Assembly (NCBI GenBank): GCA_028293825.1
Contig: JAQGNY010000029.1
Coordinates: forward strand, 1 to 47,806
DNA length: 47,806 bases
DNA from: Verrucomicrobiaceae bacterium
GTDB taxonomy: Bacteria; Pseudomonadota; Gammaproteobacteria; Pseudomonadales; CAMLJR01
Direction of reading: 5' to 3'
Part shown: one piece after another, positions 15,849 to 24,826 of the stretch
Numbering within the stretch: position 1 is the first letter of the stretch
Layout: each line of letters starts with the position of its first letter
Made by a program: the position numbers and the translations under genes
The notes under the pieces: generated by a model
Told to the model about the DNA's origin: nothing
Seen by the model: the letters and a program-made list of their open reading frames with translations, nothing else
Database searches by the model: none

Positions 15849-17174
15849 TCAAACCGTAGCCTCAATCATTTCGCTTCGCCGCCTCAGCATTTCACCAGAT
15901 AAAAACTCCGCATCTTTTCCCACATCGGCAAAGCGTCCCGAGCCCCAGGTGTTTTGCCACGGCAGGCCGAGGAAATATAAGCCTGGCACACGCGTTACAC
16001 CGCGCTCATGCGCCGGTTGATTGCGACCGTCGAATGCAGGAAGCTCGACCCAGCGATAATCGGTGCCGAAACCGATGCACCAAATAATTGTGCTTATGCC
16101 GGCTGCGACAAAATCCAATTCTTGCGGTTCGACATCGGGTTGCCAAGGCGGCTGATACGGTGATTCGATGGGCGCATCGATATTGTTTTGTTCGATATAT
16201 AAATCGATGGCTGCGCGAATATTGTTGTAGCTGGCATCGGCCGAATCGAGATTGCGTTTCAAATCGGGCTCGAATAAAAAACGCGAGTCGACGATATCTT
16301 TGAAGCGTCCGTACAGTTTCATACCTTCATTGGCGAAGCGGCGTAAATCGATTTCACGTCCGCCGTCGCGGCCAGTTAAATAATGGTTGGTTTTTTCGCA
16401 TACCGTTTCTTTTTGCGGATGCTCGGCGATGGGAATGTCGTAATAACCGGAGTCGGTCAGCCAATCGGTGACTTCCCGACCGCGATAAACGCGCGGCGAA
16501 CGCGGTGCGGTACCGACCACCAAATGCACGTCGCGTCCGGCAAGATGTAAATCTTCCGCAATCTGACAACCGGATTGGCCGGTGCCGACCACTAATACCG
16601 CGCCCTCCGGCAGCGCTAGTGAATTGCGATATACCGACGAATGAATTTGCACGATATTCGCCGGCAAGCGTTCAGCCTGGCGTGGCACGAACGGCGTTTG
16701 ATAACCGCCGGTGGCAATTACTACTTGTTCGGCGTGATACGAGCCGTTAGTCGTCGTGATATCGAAACCGCCGGTAGCGCTCGCGCGCAAACGCATTACC
16801 GTTTCGCCTTCACGCAGCGGCGGGGCAAATGATTTTACGTACGCTTCGATGTATTCGACGATTTCATCTTTCAACATAAAACCGTGCGGGTCCGGTCCTG
16901 CATACGGAAAGCCCGGCAGACGACATTGCCAGTTCGGTGTAACCAGACAAAACGAATCCCAGCGCGCGTTGCGCCATTCGTGCGCGATATTATTTTTTTC
17001 GAAGACAAGATGATCCACACCGGCCCGCGTTAAATACCAACTGATCGCCAGACCCGCTTGACCGCCACCGATAACGGCAACCGTTAACGATTGCACGGCT
17101 TTCTTTTCGGCAGACATAACGGTCTCGGCAAAATTGTTGGTCAATTGGCGTGAGCTTAAGGCGGTGGCAGTCAT
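15849..17174 (-). CDS. Flavin-dependent oxidoreductase, MSMEG_0569 family (Nit1C)
   Basis: This 441-residue flavoprotein has an FAD-binding Rossmann motif near 33-40 (VIGGGQAGLAISWYL) and an NADPH-binding GTGQSG near 200. It has the class B monooxygenase-like ATGGYQTP stretch, and a C-terminal GLYFLGLPWQNTWGSGRF that is typical of the MSMEG_0569 family. It is the last gene of the seven-gene Nit1C operon, two bases after the MSMEG_0570 gene, with GAGGATTAATC as its ribosome-binding site. It probably oxygenates or dehydrogenates the pathway's still undefined intermediate. Confidence 0.9.
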   Translation of the reverse strand: MTATALSSRQLTNNFAETVMSAEKKAVQSLTVAVIGGGQAGLAISWYLTRAGVDHLVFEKNNIAHEWRNARWDSFCLVTPNWQCRLPGFPYAGPDPHGFMLKDEIVEYIEAYVKSFAPPLREGETVMRLRASATGGFDITTTNGSYHAEQVVIATGGYQTPFVPRQAERLPANIVQIHSSVYRNSLALPEGAVLVVGTGQSGCQIAEDLHLAGRDVHLVVGTAPRSPRVYRGREVTDWLTDSGYYDIPIAEHPQKETVCEKTNHYLTGRDGGREIDLRRFANEGMKLYGRFKDIVDSRFLFEPDLKRNLDSADASYNNIRAAIDLYIEQNNIDAPIESPYQPPWQPDVEPQELDFVAAGISTIIWCIGFGTDYRWVELPAFDGRNQPAHERGVTRVPGLYFLGLPWQNTWGSGRFADVGKDAEFLSGEMLRRRSEMIEATV

Positions 17175-17176
17175 GA

Positions 17177-17464
17177 TTAATCCTCAAAGGCTTCGACGAC
17201 AACGCGCGCAGCATTGTCGTCAGTAAATTCGGCGGCGCGTATTTCAATTTCTTCGATTTGTCGCTGCGCATGCGCGCAACCGTAACCGTATTTTTTGGCA
17301 ACGCGATCGCTGGCGTTTTCTAACGCGTTGCGACTGATCGCGACAAACTCTCCGACTGCATAAGGTTTACCGAGCACGAACACATCTTTGATCGTGCTCG
17401 ACGGCGAATAACATACGGTTGCGGAGGCATCGGGCCAGCGCACTCGAAAATTAACTTCAGGCAT
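17177..17464 (-). CDS. MSMEG_0570 family nitrogen-starvation protein (Nit1C)
   Basis: This small soluble protein of 95 residues starts MPEVNFRVRWPD and contains the conserved SPSSTIKDVF, YAVGEFVAISRNALENASDRVAKKYG and QIEEIEI stretches of the MSMEG_0570 family. Function is unknown, but it is strictly associated with the nitrilase cluster. The frame is open to 17548; GAGGAC upstream of the ATG at 17464 and the family start decide the beginning. It is followed by the flavoprotein gene after two bases. Confidence 0.88.
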   Translation of the reverse strand: MPEVNFRVRWPDASATVCYSPSSTIKDVFVLGKPYAVGEFVAISRNALENASDRVAKKYGYGCAHAQRQIEEIEIRAAEFTDDNAARVVVEAFED

Positions 17465-17556
17465 GATCGATTGTCCTCGGTGACTTGCATTGATCCAGTG
17501 CGTTGTGTGCGCTAGCAGTTTGCGTTGCACCAGTGGCTTGCTTTGCATTAGTTACG

Positions 17557-18567
17557 CTACGTAGCGTTAGTCGTTACATTGCGAGCCGCGCCGGCTCCGC
17601 AACCGATAACGGCTTGCTCGCGAAAATCCCACGCTTTTTGTTGCTGGCCGTCGTAACGCAAAAATAATTCGCGCGAATCGTCGCAGCGACCGATCGGCGC
17701 GCAACTGATTTCGCGTGTGTCGAATAACGCGAGCACTGCTTGTAAATTTTTTGGCGAAACGGCGAGTAAAAATCCAAAACTTGGAAATGTTGAAAGCAGC
17801 CAGCGTTCGGCATCGACTTCAACGGGACGCGGTATCGATTCGATATCGATAACGGCGCCGATGCCGGAGCATTCGAGCAACATCATCGCGGTGCCGAGAA
17901 TGCCGGCCTGACTGATATCTTTTGCGGCAGCGCATAAACCGGATTCGGCCAGTTTCGGCAGTAATTCCAGATCGCCGCGCAAGCGCGCCGGATCGACATC
18001 GGTGGTTGCGTTCCAATGCGAATACGGTTCGCGATACGCAGCGCGCAAGTCGATAGCTGCCACCAGAATATCGCAGGGTTTTGCATCGAAGCTGGTCAGT
18101 AATTTATGCGCGCGCCCGATAATCGAAACGGCGAGTTGCGCATGCTCGCTACGCGCATTGCTGTGACCGCCAACAATCGGCACGTTGTACGCGCGTGAAG
18201 CGGCGGCCAACCCTTCGAGCACCGGTCGCATTGCCATGTCATCGCGATCCCATATCGCATCGACCACGGCAACGGGCCGACCGCCCATCGCGTAAATATC
18301 GGAGACGTTAACCATTACGCCGCACCAGCCGGCAAACCACGGATCTTTTGTAACGAACTCGTTGATAAAACCTTCGATGGCAAATAATAAAAAGCCATCG
18401 CCATCGGGGATGGCGGCGCAGTCGTCGCCAACCGGGATTTTATTTTCCGCGTTCGCGATATCCAGTGCGGTTACCACGGCGTCGATATCGCGTTTATGCG
18501 CGAGGCCGCGATTGTTCTGTAGCGCCTGCACTAACGTATTTAAAAATGCTTTGCTGGCGGCGTTCAT
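17557..18567 (-). CDS. Sll0787 family AIR-synthase-like protein (Nit1C)
   Basis: This 336-residue protein of the PurM/SelD/HypE ATP-binding superfamily has an N-terminal GDDCAAIPDGDGFLLFAIEGF motif near residues 47-67, with the metal-binding Asp residues. It then has the MVNVSDIYAMGGRPVAVVDA segment (about 85-104) and VGGHSNARSEHAQLAVSIIG near 130-150. These are the AIR-synthase family hallmarks. It should use ATP to activate an amide or nitrogenous substrate. The ATG at 18567 overlaps the stop of the GNAT gene by four bases (ATGA), showing translational coupling. Confidence 0.9.
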   Translation of the reverse strand: MNAASKAFLNTLVQALQNNRGLAHKRDIDAVVTALDIANAENKIPVGDDCAAIPDGDGFLLFAIEGFINEFVTKDPWFAGWCGVMVNVSDIYAMGGRPVAVVDAIWDRDDMAMRPVLEGLAAASRAYNVPIVGGHSNARSEHAQLAVSIIGRAHKLLTSFDAKPCDILVAAIDLRAAYREPYSHWNATTDVDPARLRGDLELLPKLAESGLCAAAKDISQAGILGTAMMLLECSGIGAVIDIESIPRPVEVDAERWLLSTFPSFGFLLAVSPKNLQAVLALFDTREISCAPIGRCDDSRELFLRYDGQQQKAWDFREQAVIGCGAGAARNVTTNAT

Positions 18568-19139
18568 GCTGCCCACCGAATTGATGCTGGGCGCGGTGCA
18601 ATGTGATGTGCGCGCGTGTAAATCGCAATTTCCTCACTAATCGCGGTCGGATAAAAATTCAGATCGGCTTCCATTAATAAGTGCGGCTGCCCGTAAATAT
18701 CGACTGTTTGCAAGACGCGCCAGTGCATACGCTTAAACAGCGGTGCATTTTTTAATTGCACGTGCGCAAGAAATCTTTCACAGCCTTTGGTGCGCGCGGT
18801 GCCGACCGCATGCTGAATTAATTTGTGACCGAGCGCCGAGCTGCTGCGAAAATCCGCCGCGACCGCCAATCGTGAACCAAACCAAATATCCGATTCTGTT
18901 TCGTGAATGCGCACGGTGCCTACGACTTGCTCGAGTTGCGCAAGCACGCAGGAAATAGCGGCAATGCTCAATGCTCTATTGTCGATGTCATCGCGATCGT
19001 CGCTGTCGAATAATCCTTGCTCCGCGCAGAACACATCGCGCCGCAATGCCGCGCACGCATTTCTTTCCCACTTTTCACGCGCGGGTTTTATGCGGTATTC
19101 GCCGGGATTAAATCGGAACGGCGGCGTCATCGGTGTCAT
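18564..19139 (-). CDS. MSMEG_0567/Sll0786 family GNAT acetyltransferase (Nit1C)
   Basis: This 191-residue GNAT-fold protein has a conserved RRDVFCAEQGLF entry (family N-terminal domain), a VVGTVRIHE strand, a LAVAADFRSSSALGHKLIQHAV acetyl-CoA-binding loop and helix, and CERFLAHVQLKNAPLFKRMHW. It resembles the N-terminal acyltransferase domain typical of this cluster. The start at 19139 has CAGGAGATGCGCG upstream; the frame to 19181 is shorter on signal. It is coupled to the AIR-synthase-like gene downstream. Confidence 0.88.
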   Translation of the reverse strand: MTPMTPPFRFNPGEYRIKPAREKWERNACAALRRDVFCAEQGLFDSDDRDDIDNRALSIAAISCVLAQLEQVVGTVRIHETESDIWFGSRLAVAADFRSSSALGHKLIQHAVGTARTKGCERFLAHVQLKNAPLFKRMHWRVLQTVDIYGQPHLLMEADLNFYPTAISEEIAIYTRAHHIAPRPASIRWAA

Positions 19140-19242
19140 CGCGCATCTCCTGAGTTTTTCGTAACGAGGACGTTTGATCATTCCGTGCTATTGATTCGCT
19201 GCAATCGATCCAGCTGAGCAGCTTGCTTTAGCTCGAGATTCA

Positions 19243-20358
19243 TTAATCTTTTTCATACTTCGCCAATGTTGAACAAGCACCACAGCGTCCGCAGCCAGCT
19301 TTAATATCGCGCGACAGCAAATCGGCAGCACTTAGCATTTCGCCTAACGGTTTTAATATGGCGCGCATAAAGACAGCGTCGGGTGCGGGATGATGTTCGA
19401 GCGGCGTATCGGAATTCGGTACGAAAGGCACCACGAACGGAAACACGCCGAGCGCGATTAATTGCTCGCACATCGACAAAATCGCTTCGATGCTATCGCC
19501 GAGACCCGCGATGATGTATGTACTCACTTGACCGCGACCGAATACTTTTACCGCGTCTGCAAACGCGATCATGTATTGCTCGATGCTGACTTCTGCTTTA
19601 CCCGGCATGATGCGCGCGCGCACTTCCGGCGTGACCGCTTCCAAATGCATGCCGAGACTATCGACACCGGATTCTTTTAAACGCGAAAACCAAATCGGAT
19701 CGTCCGGCGGTTCGCACTGCGCCTGAATCGGTAAATCGACAACGGCTTTAACGGCGGCGGCGCTCTCGCACAAAATTGCCGCGCCGCGATCGGTGAAATT
19801 CGGCGTGCCGGTCGTCATCACCATATGTTTTACGCCGTCGAGCTCGACTGCCGAATGCGCAACTTCAGCTAATTGTTCCGGCAATTTTCTATTGATCGTG
19901 CGTCCGGCTTTTAGCGATTCACCGATCGCGCAAAATTGACACGACGTGCTGCGCCGGCCGTAACGCACGCACGTTTGCAGCACAGTGGTGGCCAATACAT
20001 CGGCGCCGTGCAGTTGCGCTATTTTCGAATACGGAATTCCATCGGCGGTTTGGCGTTGATAAAAATTCGGCGCGCTGGGAAAGCCGATGCGCGCAATCGT
20101 GTTGCCGTTATGCGTTAGCGTCGCGCTGCCGTCCGCATCCGCCGCGGAAACTAAAAACGGTGAATCCGCCGCGCTGCCGGTATGCACAGGCACCATGATG
20201 GTGTGGCCGTCGATCGTTACTGCTTTGTGATCGGTGGGGCCGGCGCCACCGCGTCGCGATGGCGCACCGACGGTGATATCAACCAGGCGCAAGCCGCGCG
20301 ATTGCATCTCGGTGATCAGTTGTTGATTCGACAGCGCGGACGAGGCGGGTGGGTTCAT
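19243..20358 (-). CDS. MSMEG_0568 family radical SAM protein (Nit1C)
   Basis: This 371-residue radical SAM-type enzyme has cysteines at 130, 140 and 143 ([15 protein letters not shown]), a C-x9-C-x2-C pattern, wider than the usual C-x3-C-x2-C. The C-terminus carries three more cysteines (GCGRCGACS), which may hold a second Fe-S cluster. The middle part ([28 protein letters not shown]) looks biotin-synthase/lipoyl-synthase-like. The start at 20358 lies inside the end of the nitrilase gene (80-bp overlap), with CGGAG upstream. The substrate is unknown but probably derives from nitrilase action. Confidence 0.9.
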   Translation of the reverse strand: MNPPASSALSNQQLITEMQSRGLRLVDITVGAPSRRGGAGPTDHKAVTIDGHTIMVPVHTGSAADSPFLVSAADADGSATLTHNGNTIARIGFPSAPNFYQRQTADGIPYSKIAQLHGADVLATTVLQTCVRYGRRSTSCQFCAIGESLKAGRTINRKLPEQLAEVAHSAVELDGVKHMVMTTGTPNFTDRGAAILCESAAAVKAVVDLPIQAQCEPPDDPIWFSRLKESGVDSLGMHLEAVTPEVRARIMPGKAEVSIEQYMIAFADAVKVFGRGQVSTYIIAGLGDSIEAILSMCEQLIALGVFPFVVPFVPNSDTPLEHHPAPDAVFMRAILKPLGEMLSAADLLSRDIKAGCGRCGACSTLAKYEKD

Positions 20359-21382
20359 CGTGAATACTCCGAGTATTTTCTGCAGCAGCGGTTTCGCTGA
20401 CATTAATTGCGTCATGGTCGTAGGCGTGGTGCAAAGGCGCAGCAGGTTTGTCATCGATTAATAACGACAACAATTCCGGCCGCGCGTAATGACCGACCGA
20501 ATCCATCATGCGTTTGCGTTTGGTGATTAATGCGAAATCCAATTCGGCGACGATAATGCCTTCGCCTGCGCGTAATGGTTCGCACAGATGTTTTCCTTCC
20601 GGCGAAATAATTGCGGTGTAGCAGCCGCCGCGCATCGCTTTTTGCAAAGCGGGATCGGGTGTTATCGAATGAATTTGTTCATCGGTAAGCCAGCCGGTGG
20701 CGTTGACGACAAAGCAGCCGGATTCGAGCGCGTGGTGGCGCATCGTTACTTCCATTTGTTCGGCGAAAATCGGCCCGACCAATGAACCGGGAAATTGGCT
20801 GCAATGAATTTCTTCGTGTTGCGCCATCAACGCGTAACGCGCGAGCGGGTTGTAATGTTCCCAACACGCGAGCGCACCGATACGGCCGACGGCGGTGTCA
20901 ACGGTTTTTAAACCACTGGCATCGCCCTGACCCCACACCATACGTTCGTGATAGGTCGGTGTGATTTTGCGGCGCTTCAATAACAACTCGCCGTTCGCAT
21001 CGAAAATTAACTGCGCGTTATACAGCGAGCCGTGATCGCGCTCGTTAATACCTAACACAACCACCATGGCGTATTTTTTAGCGGCTGCAGCAACCGCATC
21101 GGTCGCGGCGCTCGGCACCGTCACCGCTTGGTCGTACAGTTTTAAATGTTCGGGGCCCATCGCCACTGCAGCGGTGATGAACGAAAAATAGGGATAGTAC
21201 GGAACAACGGTTTCGGGAAAAACAATCAGCTGCGCGCCTTGACGCGCAGCTTCTGCAATTGCAGCAATGACCTTATTTATAGTGCCATCGCGGCTACCGG
21301 TTTCTCCGCTCGCCAGCTTTTCACCCGGTAGCACGGGCGACAGCTGGGCGGCGGCAACTTTAATAACACGCGATGCGGACAT
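20279..21382 (-). CDS. Nitrilase, Nit1/Nit6803 subfamily (Nit1C)
   Basis: This 367-residue nitrilase has the full catalytic set: Glu57 ([12 protein letters not shown]), Lys139 ([11 protein letters not shown], second Glu at 146) and Cys173 (ACWEHYNP). These residues attack a nitrile through a Cys thioimidate and release acid and ammonia. The [10 protein letters not shown] and FVVNATGW stretches fit the Nit1 group. In Synechocystis and Pseudomonas the group is linked to nitrogen starvation and cyanide assimilation. The last 27 codons overlap the radical SAM gene start. The C-terminal tail after about residue 305 is poorly conserved. Confidence 0.94.
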   Translation of the reverse strand: MSASRVIKVAAAQLSPVLPGEKLASGETGSRDGTINKVIAAIAEAARQGAQLIVFPETVVPYYPYFSFITAAVAMGPEHLKLYDQAVTVPSAATDAVAAAAKKYAMVVVLGINERDHGSLYNAQLIFDANGELLLKRRKITPTYHERMVWGQGDASGLKTVDTAVGRIGALACWEHYNPLARYALMAQHEEIHCSQFPGSLVGPIFAEQMEVTMRHHALESGCFVVNATGWLTDEQIHSITPDPALQKAMRGGCYTAIISPEGKHLCEPLRAGEGIIVAELDFALITKRKRMMDSVGHYARPELLSLLIDDKPAAPLHHAYDHDAINVSETAAAENTRSIHDEPTRLVRAVESTTDHRDAIARLAPG

Positions 21383-21432
21383 AACTATTTCTCACAAAGT
21401 TTTTTAATAAAAATTAAAAAATAATTTATAAA

Positions 21433-21915
21433 TCACAACGTCCACGTATCGAGAATGAATGCGTTTGCTTTGCGGTGTAGCAGAATCACATCGAGTACAT
21501 CGAGCGGATTGATTGGGCGAATGCCTTCCTGCAATGCGGACTCGCCGTGACCGTACAGCGCTTGCAGTGCAAAGCGGCACGCGTAAACCTTGCCGCCTTC
21601 ACTCATAAATTGCGCGAGTTGGTTGTTGAAGTTTTGATGACCGGGAAATGCTTCATCGCCGATGGTAGGAAAACCGCGCTGCACGCCGAGCGTTACACCG
21701 GGCCCGTACAACAACACCGATGTTTCGAAGCCTTTGCGTTGCAAACGTTTTGCCTGCAACAAATTAACTAAACCGATCGAGCCTTCAAACGCGACGGTGT
21801 GAAACGTCACTAATGCCTTTTCGCCGGGATCGGCTTTTACGTCTTCAAACACTTTTTCTTCGTAGTCGACAAAAAAATCGCCTTTCTTATGCAGGGGATA
21901 ATTCACGGCTGGCAT
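21433..21915 (-). CDS. MSMEG_0572/Sll0783 family nitrogen-starvation protein (Nit1C, first gene)
   Basis: This 160-residue soluble protein of the DsrE-like MSMEG_0572/Sll0783 family is recognisable from [45 protein letters not shown] and the [18 protein letters not shown] segment. In Synechocystis, Sll0783 is induced by nitrogen starvation and affects polyhydroxybutyrate build-up. TAGGAGAAAACCA precedes the ATG at 21915; the open frame goes on to 22044 across the sigma-54 promoter and is not the gene. It leads the operon. Confidence 0.92.
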   Translation of the reverse strand: MPAVNYPLHKKGDFFVDYEEKVFEDVKADPGEKALVTFHTVAFEGSIGLVNLLQAKRLQRKGFETSVLLYGPGVTLGVQRGFPTIGDEAFPGHQNFNNQLAQFMSEGGKVYACRFALQALYGHGESALQEGIRPINPLDVLDVILLHRKANAFILDTWTL

Positions 21916-21992
21916 TGGTTTTCTCCTAATTGCTGTTTGAAATAATTTGTTGTGAAAGGTGGTGGCGTTTAACGGTGCTCGCCAAAATAAAT

Positions 21993-22008
21993 TGCAATCG
22001 AAGTGCCA
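21993..22008 (-). promoter_or_regulatory. Sigma-54 (RpoN) promoter of the Nit1C operon
   Basis: On the minus strand, TGGCACTTCGATTGCA matches the sigma-54 consensus TGGCACGN4TTGCW at 11 of 12 defined positions. The invariant GG (-24) and GC (-12) are correctly 10 bases apart. Transcription would start near 21982, giving a leader of about 67 bases before the first gene at 21915. Confidence 0.8.
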
Positions 22009-22151
22009 GCTGTTGCTTTTCGTGTGCACTCGAAATGCGATCATTGCGAGACATTTTTGTAATGCTTAAAAATTTTTAAATGGGGTCGCAATGAAGGTCG
22101 ATGCGTTTCGGCAACGAGCGGTGAAAAAGATTTAGAAAAAGCGGAATTTCG

Positions 22152-22168
22152 TGCACGTCAATGGCGCA
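22152..22168 (-). promoter_or_regulatory. NtrC-like upstream activating site 1
   Basis: TGCACG-TCAAT-GGCGCA matches the NtrC consensus TGCACC-N5-GGTGCA at 10 of 12 defined positions. It lies about 150 bp upstream of the -24 element of the Nit1C promoter, a normal enhancer distance. Confidence 0.5.
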
Positions 22169-22172
22169 GTGT

Positions 22173-22189
22173 TGCACCGTAATGGTGTT
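22173..22189 (-). promoter_or_regulatory. NtrC-like upstream activating site 2
   Basis: TGCACC-GTAAT-GGTGTT matches the same consensus at 10 of 12 defined positions, with both GCACC and GGTG halves intact. Its start is 21 bp from the start of site 1, two helical turns, so both would lie on the same face of the DNA. Paired sites are typical of NtrC-activated promoters. Confidence 0.6.
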
Positions 22190-22352
22190 ATTTGGATGCG
22201 ATCAATCGTACACAGTGGCGGTATTTGCCGATTAAAAGCGGTTAAAAAATGCGATAAACACCCGATCAATATTGATTTAAATACGATCATTGTTATGACG
22301 GTATGCAACATGCTTGGACAACGCATTCTCAGTCGTCGTAACGAGCGCTTCT

Positions 22353-23753
22353 ATGTCCAATGATTCCAGCCGCTGGGCTGCAGCAATTCGCAGCAGTCGC
22401 AAACCGGCCTATGTCGCTATCGCCGATGCAATCGCCGAAGACATTCAAACCGGCAAGCTTGCCGCCAATCAAAAATTGCCGACACTGCGCACGCTGGCCA
22501 CCGTGTTGAAATTAAATTTCACCACCGTTGCGCGCGGTTACGCCGAAGCACAGCAGCGCGGCTTGATCGATGCGCGTGCCGGCAGCGGCACTTTTGTACG
22601 CGAGGTCGTAACCAGCGGGCCGATGCGACGACCGGGCGCGGCGGGTTTATTGGATATGACGATGAACATGCCGCCGGAGCCGCAGGATCGTTTGTTATTG
22701 CAACGCTTGCGCGAGGGCATTACCAGTTTCGCCAATGAAGTCGATCCGTACGATTTATTGCGCTATCAGGAATTTGGCGGCAGTTATGAGGATCGCGAGA
22801 TCGGCGCACGCTGGTTGTCGCGGCATTTGCCGGGCGTTACCGCTGCGCGTGTTTTGGTGTGTCCCGGAATTCAAGATACGTTGCTCGCGTTATTCACTGC
22901 GTTGGCGCGACCGGGCGACAGCATCGCCTGCGAAGCGATTACTTATCCCGGTATTAAAGGCATTGCCGCGCAATTGGGAATTCGTCTGGTCGGCTTGCCG
23001 GCCGATGACGAAGGCATCGATCCCGAAGCATTTGGTGCGTTGTGCGCGGCCGATTTACCGAAGGCGCTGTATTGCAATCCCACGTTATTAAATCCCACCA
23101 CCGCGACGATGTCGCTGGAACGGCGCGAGGCGATTGTCGATATCGCGCGGCGTTACAGCGTGCCGATTATCGAAGATGACGCCTACGGTTGTTTGCCGGT
23201 GACGCGTCCCCCCGCGCTGGCGGAGTTGGCGCCGGAATTAACATTTTATGTGGCGGGCTTTTCGAAATGTCTCGGCGCTGGAATGCGTATTGCCTATTTG
23301 GCCTTGCCGAATGGCCGTTACACCGCGCGCTTGTCGTCGACGCTACGCACGACGTCGGTTATGGCCTCGCCCTTTATGGTGCGGCTGGCTTCGCGTTGGT
23401 TGGAAGACGGCACCGTAAAAATGGCGACGCTGGCGATTCGCGAGGAATCGAAATTTCGCCAACAAATGGCAGCGCAAATTTTAAAAGGCGCGGAATACAT
23501 CGCCAAGCCCGAGGCATTTCATTTGTGGCTGAGCGTGCCGGCGCCGTGGAGCCGCATCGAATTTTCCACGCATCTGCGCGCGCACGGTGTCGGTGTGGTG
23601 GTATCCGATACGTTTACCGTCAGCGGCACCGCGCCGGAGGCGGTGCGTGTTTGTCTCGGTGGCAGTGCCGATCGCGATGACTGTAAACACGCATTGGAAA
23701 TTATCGAGGATGCGATCGAGCATTTGCCGGCGCCTATATCGAGAGAGATGTAG
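22353..23753 (+). CDS. MocR-type GntR-family regulator with aminotransferase domain
   Basis: This 466-residue protein joins an N-terminal winged helix of the GntR family (residues about 18-85, KLPTLRTLATVLKLNFTTVARGYAEAQQRGL) to a class I aminotransferase-like domain. The PLP-binding lysine sits in AGFSKCLGAGMRIAYL near 310, and IIEDDAYG and YCNPTLLNPT supply other PLP contacts. Such MocR proteins use PLP to sense amino acids or amines. It is divergent from the Nit1C operon across 437 bp and may regulate it. The frame opens at a TTG (22314); I prefer the ATG at 22353. Confidence 0.92.
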   Translation: MSNDSSRWAAAIRSSRKPAYVAIADAIAEDIQTGKLAANQKLPTLRTLATVLKLNFTTVARGYAEAQQRGLIDARAGSGTFVREVVTSGPMRRPGAAGLLDMTMNMPPEPQDRLLLQRLREGITSFANEVDPYDLLRYQEFGGSYEDREIGARWLSRHLPGVTAARVLVCPGIQDTLLALFTALARPGDSIACEAITYPGIKGIAAQLGIRLVGLPADDEGIDPEAFGALCAADLPKALYCNPTLLNPTTATMSLERREAIVDIARRYSVPIIEDDAYGCLPVTRPPALAELAPELTFYVAGFSKCLGAGMRIAYLALPNGRYTARLSSTLRTTSVMASPFMVRLASRWLEDGTVKMATLAIREESKFRQQMAAQILKGAEYIAKPEAFHLWLSVPAPWSRIEFSTHLRAHGVGVVVSDTFTVSGTAPEAVRVCLGGSADRDDCKHALEIIEDAIEHLPAPISREM

Positions 23754-23875
23754 GTAAAAGCTGCGAGAGTCTTAGAGAGTCGTTACTCGGCGATAAATTC
23801 GCGTGCAATAATTTTTCTCTGCCGCGATAAAATTTTGCACAATGCAGCGCTGCTATTTCGATAAAGGCCACTGCT

Positions 23876-24826
23876 ATGACTGCGAAATTAAAATTGTTAC
23901 AAAACGGTCGGCTCTCGCCGTATTTAGAGCAACGACTGGCGCAGCAATACGACGTGCATTTTCTTGAGCACGAGCCCGATGCTCGCGCTTTTCTCCTCGC
24001 ACATGGCCATGAATTTGTCGCGCTTGCTACGTCTGTGCAAGCCGGTGCCGATAAAACGCTGTTCGATGCGCTGCCTAATTTGCGCGTGGTGTCGTCGTTC
24101 GGCGTCGGCTTCGATAAACTCGATTTGAATATTGCACGCGAGCGCGGCATCGCCATCGGGTACACGCCGGATGTATTGAGCGATTGCGTCGCCGATCTCG
24201 CGTTTGGATTATTAATCGATGTGGCGCGTTCACTGAGTGCTTCGGATCGCTTCGTGCGACGCGGCGAATGGCTGCAGCATAATTTTCCGCTCACCACGCG
24301 GGTCAGCGGTAAAAATATAGGGGTTTTAGGCTTGGGTCGTATCGGTCGCGCCATTGCAAAACGGGCTAGTGGTTTTGATATGGCTGTGCGCTATCACAAT
24401 CGCTCACCAGTGGCGGATGTTGAATATGTTTATGAAGCCGATCTAGTGACACTGCCGCGCTGGTCGGACTTTCTGGTGATCGCAGCGCCGGGTGGCGCCT
24501 CGACAGAACATATCGTGTCCACTGATGTATTAACCGCGCTCGGCCCGCAGGGTTTTGTTATTAACATTGCGCGCGGCAGCGTCATCGACGAACGCGCCCT
24601 AGTGGAGGCGTTAGAGCAGAACCGCATCGCCGGTGCGGCGCTGGATGTATTCGAGCACGAGCCGAATGTGCCGGCCGAATTGCTGAATCGAGATAATGTT
24701 GTGTTGTTGCCGCACGTCGGCAGCGGCACGGTGGAAACACGACAGGCGATGGCCGATCGCGTGCTCGATAATCTAACGGCTTTTTTCGAACACGGAAAAG
24801 TTATTTCATCGCCATTGACGCTGTAG
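23876..24826 (+). CDS. D-2-hydroxyacid dehydrogenase (hydroxypyruvate/glyoxylate reductase type)
   Basis: This 316-residue NAD(P)-dependent dehydrogenase has the dinucleotide motif GLGRIGRAIAKR near 152-163. Active-site residues are Arg in NIARGSVIDE (near 232), Glu in LDVFEHEP (near 260) and His in LLPHVGSGT (near 281). The preceding VSSFGVGFDKLDL loop is also conserved. It reduces a 2-oxoacid such as glyoxylate or hydroxypyruvate to the D-hydroxyacid. It follows the MocR gene in the same direction, 122 bp away, and may or may not be co-transcribed. Confidence 0.9.
   Translation: MTAKLKLLQNGRLSPYLEQRLAQQYDVHFLEHEPDARAFLLAHGHEFVALATSVQAGADKTLFDALPNLRVVSSFGVGFDKLDLNIARERGIAIGYTPDVLSDCVADLAFGLLIDVARSLSASDRFVRRGEWLQHNFPLTTRVSGKNIGVLGLGRIGRAIAKRASGFDMAVRYHNRSPVADVEYVYEADLVTLPRWSDFLVIAAPGGASTEHIVSTDVLTALGPQGFVINIARGSVIDERALVEALEQNRIAGAALDVFEHEPNVPAELLNRDNVVLLPHVGSGTVETRQAMADRVLDNLTAFFEHGKVISSPLTL

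Noticed and set aside
22054-22350. Small open frames on both strands in the Nit1C control region
   Set aside because: They overlap the sigma-54 and NtrC-like sites, have no ribosome-binding sites and encode no recognisable protein.
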